From: Geomicrobium sp. JCM 19039
Lineage (GTDB): Bacteria > Bacillota > Bacilli > Bacillales > Marinococcaceae
Assembly: GCF_000698145.1 (NCBI RefSeq)
Contig: NZ_BAXB01000002.1
Location: forward strand, 349,939 to 413,938
Length of the DNA stretch: 64,000 nt
Direction of reading: 5' to 3'
The notes beneath the pieces are model-generated. The model ran no database searches and had not been told where the DNA came from. It was given only the letters and a program-made list of their open reading frames with translations. This document shows positions 58,338 to 64,000 of the stretch, piece after piece (within the stretch, counting starts at the first letter, position 1; every line of letters begins with the position of its first letter). A program made the position numbers and the translations under genes.

Positions 58338-58943
58338 CTATGCTGAAAGTGTCACTTTCTTTCTACGGGAGTGGTGGTGATACTGACCTGCTCGCTGTAC
58401 AAGGCTTTCAATCATATGCCATACGACAAACAAAACGAGCACTGCAGTTAAACGATTGAAAAAGAGAGCGTCTGCAATAAACAGCCCTTCTCTTAATGGA
58501 ACGAGCACCCATCCAGTAAGCAATTCCCCAAAGCATAGCGCTAACATTGCTAGTGGATAACGACTGTCACGGTAGCGATAAACGAACACCGTTAAAAAGA
58601 AAATTGCTGCTGCAGGCACCCATACGTCATGCGCATAAAAAATGACAGGACTAAACCAGTACGCCAGTTCAATTGCCGCATACATAAACATTAACGATAA
58701 CGCACATACGATTAGCGATAGCCATCTTTTCTTTGGGACGTTACCCGCCCACACGATCGCAGTGATGAGTGCAACTCCAAATGCGAACGGGACCGTGTAC
58801 GCTTCACCTGACCAAGCTAATGGGTAGACGATCATGCCGACCAAAATTGCAGCGGCTAAATAAAATCTGGCAAGGCTTTTCATAAAAAAAGAAATGAGTA
58901 CCCAAAGTATCCATGAAAACCAAAAAAATAACAAGCTCTCCAT
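58338..58943 (-). CDS. yphA: YphA-like polytopic membrane protein
   Basis: The protein of about 201 residues consists of six or seven closely packed hydrophobic segments and a short basic, His-rich tail (Q-Y-H-H-H-S-R-R-K-K). No catalytic motif is visible. Length and location between the rpsA-like gene and der match B. subtilis YphA, of unknown function. ATG 58943 chosen over one two codons upstream. Confidence 0.8.
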   Translation of the reverse strand: MESLLFFWFSWILWVLISFFMKSLARFYLAAAILVGMIVYPLAWSGEAYTVPFAFGVALITAIVWAGNVPKKRWLSLIVCALSLMFMYAAIELAYWFSPVIFYAHDVWVPAAAIFFLTVFVYRYRDSRYPLAMLALCFGELLTGWVLVPLREGLFIADALFFNRLTAVLVLFVVWHMIESLVQRAGQYHHHSRRKKVTLSA

Positions 58944-59030
58944 TTGCATCCTCCCTTTTCTTGTTCAGTATAGACAAGAAAAGGCAGAAAGAACCGTACG
59001 GGTTACGAATGGAGAGCTCTATTTCTCAAA

Positions 59031-59067
59031 ACAATCGGCGAATCCACTGTTGGTATTCGCCGATTGT
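59031..59067 (-). terminator. Hairpin terminator after the rpsA-like gene
   Basis: ACAATCGGCGAAT and ATTCGCCGATTGT form a perfect 13-bp stem with an 11-base loop; the minus-strand sequence after it is TTTTG, so the T run is short. Confidence 0.75.
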
Positions 59068-59076
59068 TTGCGGTAA

Positions 59077-60232
59077 TTAATCGTTACGGTATTTTTTTAG
59101 TTGATCTCCAATCATGTCGCCAAGGGAGAACCCAGAATGATCTTCTTCAGGTGCTTCATACTCACGCTGAACTTTATGGTCAGACGTCTGTTTTTCTTCC
59201 AATTCGCGAATGCTTAATGAGATACGCTGTTCAGAAGGACTGATATCTAAGATCTTCGCTTGAACAGCTTGACCTTCTTCCAATACTTCTCCAGGCGTTC
59301 CAATATGGCGGTTCGCGATTTGTGAAATATGAACGAGCCCTTCCACTCCAGGAGCCACTTCAACGAACGCGCCAAATGAAACGAGGCGCTTCACTTGACC
59401 ATCAATGACGTCACCTGGTTGAAATTGACCTTCAATCGTCGTCCAAGGTCCTGGCAACGTGTCCTTAATCGACAATGAGATCCGCTCTTTGTCTGCATCT
59501 ACTGCCAAGATTTTCACTTCAATTTCTTCCCCTTCTTTTACAATCTCTCCAGGGGACTCGACACGATGGTGAGCCATTTGTGAAATGTGAACGAGACCAT
59601 CAACGCCTCCAACATCTACAAACGCACCAAAGTCAGTGAGACGCTGTACCGTTCCTTTAACCGTATTTCCGATTGTTAAATTTTCAAGAACTTGCTTTTT
59701 CTTTTCATCCGCTTCTTCGTCGAGAATTGCTCTGCGAGACAGAATCAATTTGTTCTCTTCTGCATCTAACTCAACGATTTTCAACGTAACGGTCTGCCCT
59801 TTGTAGTCTGAGAAGTCTTCTACAAAATGACGCTCAACGAGTGACGCTGGAATGAAACCACGTACACCAACATCTACAACAAGCCCACCTTTGACCACTT
59901 CTGCAACTTCAGCTTCAATAGGTGTTCCTGCCTCAAACGTTGCTTTAAGTTCATCCATGCCTTTTCCGCCCGCGCGCCGCGAACAGAAAGGACGAGCTCA
60001 TCATCTTCGACCTTGATACTTTAAGGTCTAACTCGTCACCCGTATTTAATACATCACTTACCTTTTCTACGTGTAAACTGGAAAGTTCGCTAATAGGAAC
60101 AATTCCGTCTACCTTGTAGCCAGCGTCAACGAATGCTTGCTTTTCTTCAACCTTCGTCACCTTACCTGTAACGATGTCATTCACTTGAAGATCTTTCATT
60201 CCTTCTAATTCATTGTTCATTTCTTCAGCCAT
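59077..60232 (-). CDS. rpsA: S1-domain RNA-binding protein, RpsA/YpfD type (two frameshifts as assembled)
   Basis: The protein carries four S1 RNA-binding domains and is the short Firmicute relative of ribosomal protein S1. Repeats are visible as G-x-V-x-G-x-V motifs and the V-D-G-L-V-H-I-S-Q / V-E-G-L-V-H-I-S-Q boxes. Single bases are missing near 60018 (K-V-I-K-V-E-D-D-E-L) and at 59955-59956 (A-W-D-E-L), so as assembled it is read in three frames. Repair gives about 385 residues, the B. subtilis length. Followed by a strong hairpin, preceded by plsC. Confidence 0.9.
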
Positions 60233-60309
60233 TGTCTTTTGCCTCCTTACTTCCCTTTAAAAACATTGCTATACAAAATTCTCCATTGCTTGGAAGAATG
60301 TTGCAGACA

Positions 60310-60894
60310 TCAGTTCGAATTCTGTTCTTCTTTTAGCTGCTTAATATGATCCATAATCCGGTCGGTCACTTGCCTCGCAGAAGCTTTCTCTTCCCGCAAA
60401 TCATCAAGTGGAACGGCTTGTCCATACGTGAGCTCAATTTTTTTGAATGGCTTGTACTTGCCTTTAACGTAGGCCGGAATGACAACTGCATCACTTTTCA
60501 GTGCGAAAAAACCTGCACCGGCTAAACCTTCACCAATCTCATCGGTTTTGGAGCGATTCCCTTCAGGAAATAACAGCAACATGTCTCCTTGGTTCAATAC
60601 AGCAAGCGCCGTCCGTAGCGAAGCTCGATCACCTGCCCCTCGCTTTACAGGGAAAGCACCGAGATTCTTAATCAACGTGCCGAATCCTTTTTTCTCGAAT
60701 AATTCTTCTTTCGCCATAAACCGAAGTGGCCGTTTAATGTAGGATCCAAGCAGCGGTGGATCGAAGTTGCTTTTATGATTAGAACAGATAATTACCGGTC
60801 CATTCGCCGGTATATTTTCTTTTCCCTGAATTGACGCAAAGAAAACACCAGAAAGCAGAATTCTACAAGCAAATTGTCCAATTCGATAGATCAT
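60310..60894 (-). CDS. plsC: 1-acyl-sn-glycerol-3-phosphate acyltransferase
   Basis: PlsC adds the second fatty acid to make phosphatidic acid. The 194-residue protein has the catalytic H-x4-D motif in N-H-K-S-N-F-D (about residue 38), the F-P-E-G-N-R-S motif near 112 and a hydrophobic N-terminus. It overlaps the end of cmk by 4 bp and precedes the S1-domain gene. Confidence 0.92.
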   Translation of the reverse strand: MIYRIGQFACRILLSGVFFASIQGKENIPANGPVIICSNHKSNFDPPLLGSYIKRPLRFMAKEELFEKKGFGTLIKNLGAFPVKRGAGDRASLRTALAVLNQGDMLLLFPEGNRSKTDEIGEGLAGAGFFALKSDAVVIPAYVKGKYKPFKKIELTYGQAVPLDDLREEKASARQVTDRIMDHIKQLKEEQNSN

Positions 60895-61565
60895 GACGAT
60901 GTGTGCTCCTTCTCGCGGGCATGTGCATAAATAAAACGAACGACATCCTCAATCGAAAGTTGTGTCGTGTCAAGTGAAATCGCGTCATCTGCTTGTCTTA
61001 AAGGAGCAAATTCCCTTGTCGTGTCTAAATGGTCTCTTCGTTCAATTTCTTGTCGAATCGTCTGAAGATCTGATGGTTGTTCATTTTGTATATTCTCCAA
61101 ATGGCGCCTTGATGCACGTTCATCAACCGATGCAAACAAATAAACCTTCAGTTCAGCATCTGGTAATACGTGGGTACCAATGTCCCTTCCATCCAAAACG
61201 ACACCTTTTTGTTTAGCGAGCTCTTGTTGGCGCTCGAGCATCTGCAGCCGTACGCTATGGTGACTAGACACTTCAGAAACTGCATGAGTCACACTCGCGC
61301 TGCGAATTTCTTGACCTATATACTCGTTGTTGACGAGCATATGGCGCCCATCGCTAGACAATGTGAAGCTCATCTCTTTTAGTACATCATCAATGGTATT
61401 CTCATCACTCAGGGAAATGTTATTCAAAAGTACGCGGTAGGCGAGCGCACGATACATAGCGCCTGTATCAATATACAAATATTGCAATTCGTTCGCCACC
61501 TTCAATGCGACCGTACTTTTGCCAGAGCCCGCAGGTCCGTCAATTGCGATATTAATCTTTGTCAT
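60891..61565 (-). CDS. cmk: Cytidylate kinase
   Basis: Cmk phosphorylates CMP and dCMP. The 224-residue protein has I-D-G-P-A-G-S-G-K-S-T at residues 7-17, Y-I-D-T-G-A-M-Y-R-A, L-D-G-R-D-I-G-T and the CMP-specific insert, with R-R-D-x-x-D/T-R late. ATG 61565 follows GGAGAG; four residues upstream in the frame are dropped. First gene of cmk-plsC-rpsA. Confidence 0.96.
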   Translation of the reverse strand: MTKINIAIDGPAGSGKSTVALKVANELQYLYIDTGAMYRALAYRVLLNNISLSDENTIDDVLKEMSFTLSSDGRHMLVNNEYIGQEIRSASVTHAVSEVSSHHSVRLQMLERQQELAKQKGVVLDGRDIGTHVLPDAELKVYLFASVDERASRRHLENIQNEQPSDLQTIRQEIERRDHLDTTREFAPLRQADDAISLDTTQLSIEDVVRFIYAHAREKEHTSS

Positions 61566-61664
61566 ACGTCTCTCCATATGTAAATTTCATTCGTTGTCTA
61601 TTGTTGTCCAACATTGCCTAAAGTCTACCATAATAAGCGGTGTAAGACAAATCGCTCATTAAGC

Positions 61665-61700
61665 AGGCCCTTTAGTTCCAACACTGGAAATAAAGGGCCT
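61665..61700 (-). terminator. Long hairpin after the YeeE/YedE gene
   Basis: AGGCCCTTTA-g-TTCCA and TGGAA-a-TAAAGGGCCT pair over 15 of 16 positions with a 4-base loop, 3 bases after the stop codon. The T run is weak, so termination is inferred from position. Confidence 0.6.
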
Positions 61701-61703
61701 TCG

Positions 61704-62957
61704 TTAGCAAAAGCTGTCTTTTTGTTTGGGGACCCCAAGTCCGAATAACGGTCGTAAATATAACGCTAAAAATGTTCCACCGAGTGCCATAATTCCCCAA
61801 ATATAACCGTGGGCACTAAACGATGCAATGCCGCTGAAATATGCACCGATGTTACATCCAAACGCTAGCCTTGCGCCGTATCCCATCATCAAACCACCGA
61901 TAACAGACGCTAAAGCATTCCCCTTCGTGATCTTGTTGAAGCGGAACAATCCACCTGCAGCGGATGCAAGAAACGCCCCAAGAATGACACCGAAGTTTAG
62001 TACCGACGTCGTATCAGCAAATATAGAGGCATCTAGTGCTGCTGTATCTCCTTGCCAAAACCCCCACTCACGCACATCAAATCCTAGAAACTCGGCAGCT
62101 TTTGAGCCCCAAAGTGTAAATGCATACGTAACACCCCAAGGTGTTTCACGAACGAGCAGTGTAATCGCGTTTAAGACTGCGAGCACAATTGCCGCTGCAA
62201 ACAACGGCCATGATCCTCTAAAAATTCTTTTCCAACCACTTTCAGTTGGCACTTGTGCCATTTTAGGTGGGTTTTTCTTTTTTTCTATGATTATGGTCAC
62301 AGTGGCTACCGCACCAAAAATAAGCATCGAGACAAGCCAAGCTCCACCATAACCTAGACCTGTTGATGTCGCTAAGGAAAATGATTCAAATGCGGGCATG
62401 TCTTCCATCCAAAAGTTAAAGTGACTCGCCCCAATGGTTGATCCGATGATGAAGAATAGTAGCGTGATGAACATTACGCTTCGACCGCCACCTACCGCAT
62501 ATAGAGTTCCAGACGCACAACCACCGCCAAGTTGCATACCGATTCCAAAGATAAACGCTCCAACGAGTAAGCTGACGCCTACTGGAGAGATGTTCCCGGT
62601 AGCTTCACCACCAAAAAACGTAAAACCTGTAGCGAGAATTGGGGCAAAAAGTGTACACGCGATGGCTAGCATGACCATATGAGCGCGAAGCGCTTGTCCA
62701 TTTCCAACCGATGCGAGTCGTCGAAATGCAGATGTGAAGCCAAATCTAGCGTGAAAGAGCGTATACCCAAGTAAAATTCCAATAACGAGAAGAATTGGTT
62801 GTACAAAATGCTGGGTGAATATGAGGTACAAAGCAAGTATAAAAGACGCGATAAGACCAATAGTTACGAGATTTAACTGCGGTTTCTTTAAACCAATCGT
62901 ATGTTTAGCAACAGAATGTTGTTCTGATATAGGTTGAACATGTGTAGTCAAATTCAT
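61704..62957 (-). CDS. YeeE/YedE-family sulfur-compound (thiosulfate) transporter
   Basis: The 417-residue protein has about ten to twelve membrane segments and two copies of the Sulf_transp domain. Conserved cysteine motifs are G-G-G-C-A-S-G-T-L-Y in the first half and F-G-C-N-I-G-A-Y-F-S-G in the second, the residues thought to pass thiosulfate through the membrane in TsuA. No TusA-type partner gene is seen next to it. ATG 62957 follows AGAGGTG. It has its own promoter. This gene is not at this place in B. subtilis. Confidence 0.87.
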   Translation of the reverse strand: MNLTTHVQPISEQHSVAKHTIGLKKPQLNLVTIGLIASFILALYLIFTQHFVQPILLVIGILLGYTLFHARFGFTSAFRRLASVGNGQALRAHMVMLAIACTLFAPILATGFTFFGGEATGNISPVGVSLLVGAFIFGIGMQLGGGCASGTLYAVGGGRSVMFITLLFFIIGSTIGASHFNFWMEDMPAFESFSLATSTGLGYGGAWLVSMLIFGAVATVTIIIEKKKNPPKMAQVPTESGWKRIFRGSWPLFAAAIVLAVLNAITLLVRETPWGVTYAFTLWGSKAAEFLGFDVREWGFWQGDTAALDASIFADTTSVLNFGVILGAFLASAAGGLFRFNKITKGNALASVIGGLMMGYGARLAFGCNIGAYFSGIASFSAHGYIWGIMALGGTFLALYLRPLFGLGVPKQKDSFC

Positions 62958-63003
62958 TTCACCTCTTTATCTGATGGATTTACTCAGGAATTAATCTTCT
63001 AAC

Positions 63004-63032
63004 AGCCTATGCCTGAATGAACAAAATGTCAA
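63004..63032 (-). promoter_or_regulatory. Sigma-A promoter of the YeeE/YedE gene
   Basis: A perfect TTGACA (63027-63032), 17 bases and TAGGCT (63004-63009) lie about 50 bp upstream of the start codon. Confidence 0.6.
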
Positions 63033-64000
63033 TACTAAATAAAGATTCTCCTGTGTAAGCAACTGTTGTTCTCTGAAAAAAGTGTCCTGATCTCATTTTA
63101 TAAGTGAAATGAACATACTTCAGTTACTCATTAACACAATCGATGTGGAAGTTGAAGTAGGTGGTAATTTGCTATGGTAGGATTTTATTAATTTTGCTAG
63201 CGTTTTCGGATGAGATCTTGCCATTGGTTATTCTATGGTAAGATTTCTCGACCCGATGGGAGGATTCTTATTAGAACGCCTCGTATAACAAGGAAAATCT
63301 TACCTTATAACCATCTATGGTAAGATTTTACTCCCCCTCGCCAATGCTAAGTTTTCGGACGAGGCAAGTCTATGTGGAGTGTGATTGAATTTGACGCTAA
63401 ATTCCATTAAGAATCCCGGTCTTGTCGCCGAATGACATTCATTAATTCAACTCGTATAGATCGCTTCTATTGAGCTCAGACGCTCTTTTCGGATTCTGCG
63501 TCCGTCCACCATGAGAAACCTTCAATTCTGGTGGTCTATTTTGCCGCCCCACCCTTACTTTCGTACAAAGCAGCACCCCTATACAGACGAGTCAAAGTAC
63601 CGAGAGTGCTGACATTCAAGGTAGCGAAGAAACGTGCGTTAGCTCCCACGTTTAATAAGTAGAGAACACTGAAAAATTAACGTCTCTTTTCTTAAGTTAC
63701 TCGTTAACTCGACGTATTGGTCAGATCTATGTAGATCCCTGCTAAAAATTGTTCTTTAATGAAGAAAATTCCATCATAGACAGGGTCTATGTGGATTTTA
63801 TATTTATATCAAGCGAAACACTGTGATATGATTTTCAAATTCTCTTTTTAAGTGACCTCAATGATTGCGGTGGGGGATTTTGACCACATCCTTATGGATC
63901 TGTGATCAAACTCTCTTGCATACAACCATCGTGAACGTCGTGTGCACACCTATCGACTTCAAGTACCCTACTCTGGATCATACCCCACCCAAAAACCGAT
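63033..64000. other. Gene-free interval to the window edge
   Basis: Nearly 1 kb with no supported gene on either strand. It contains palindromic repeat units (63172-63350), recurring TCTATGT-N-GA words and a CATAGAC-agg-GTCTATG inverted repeat at 63775-63791. No tRNA or rRNA pattern is visible. Confidence 0.6.
63172..63350. repeat. Palindromic repeat family around CTATGGTAAGATTTT
   Basis: CTATGGTA-R-GATTT occurs at 63172, about 63231 and 63316. The inverted form AAAATCTTACC (63294-63304) pairs perfectly with GGTAAGATTTT (63319-63329), and ATCTTGCCA pairs with TGGTAAGAT in the preceding unit. A second shared word, GCTA-GTTTTCGGA-Y-GAG, follows units one and three. Confidence 0.7.

Noticed and set aside
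63033..64000. tRNA or rRNA genes in the right-hand gene-free stretch
   Set aside because: No cloverleaf, T-loop GTTCRA context or rRNA signature could be seen.

Overview
The window is a chromosomal segment of an endospore-forming member of the Bacillaceae. It follows the well-known Bacillus subtilis recU-ponA ... cmk gene order almost throughout. Evidence for the assignment: sporulation genes (spoIVA, a spoVIF-type gene, ypjB), bacillithiol synthesis (bshA), TRAP (mtrB) together with a TRAP-binding trp leader, and the aro/trp supraoperon. Two features point to an alkaliphilic or haloalkaliphilic relative rather than B. subtilis itself. Menaquinone is apparently made through the futalosine route (mqnA, with a ubiX and an mqnP/ubiA-type gene inside the folE-mtrB-hepS-menG-hepT cluster). 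Surface-exposed proteins carry long acidic tails (PBP1, QcrC).

Layout: 1-3000 recU (3' end) and ponA on the + strand; 3003-3837 decayed intergenic DNA; 3838-8723 dnaD-nth-dynA; 8799-10183 asnS as its own unit; 10207-16515 panB-panC-dinG-mtaD-ypmB; 16627-21375 ypjD-dapB-mgsA-bshA-cca-birA; 21413-22351 divergent ypjC; 22352-24302 a repeat-rich insertion with one lipoprotein gene; 24310-28837 a yugP-type protease, ypjB, ypjA and the qcrABC cytochrome bc complex; 28865-30618 ypiA-ypiF; 30684-32343 an AT-rich insertion with a RibD-C/dihydrofolate-reductase-like gene; 32344-44801 the aroC-aroB-aroH-trpEDCFBA-hisC-tyrA-aroA supraoperon with a complete TRAP attenuation leader; 44806-51906 folE-mtrB-hepS-menG-mqnP-ubiX-mqnA-hepT-ndk-cheR; 51963-60894 spoIVA, yphF, yphE, spoVIF-like, gpsA, plsY, der, yphA, rpsA-like, plsC; then cmk; 61704-62957 a YeeE/YedE sulfur transporter; 63033-64000 gene-free repeat-bearing DNA. 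Nearly all genes lie on the minus strand.

How they work together: chorismate made by aroA/aroB/aroC feeds tryptophan (trp genes), tyrosine/phenylalanine (aroH, tyrA, hisC) and menaquinone (mqnA). HepS/HepT supply the heptaprenyl chain, MqnP/UbiX/MenG act later in quinone synthesis, and the quinone is used by the QcrABC complex. MtrB made from the folE operon controls trpEDCFBA.

Two results deserve most attention. (1) About 19 conserved and often essential genes are broken by 1-2 nt indels, mostly in homopolymers, which looks like uncorrected sequencing error rather than biology; I give full repaired spans and the location of each break. (2) The trp leader shows a textbook-quality TRAP site, antiterminator/terminator pair and a Shine-Dalgarno-blocking hairpin. 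Candidates for something undescribed are limited to intergenic repeat families (a 58-bp tandem hairpin repeat, a dispersed element present in two diverged copies, and a palindromic family near the right end), all of which sit at places where gene order departs from B. subtilis. I found no clear novel multi-gene system.
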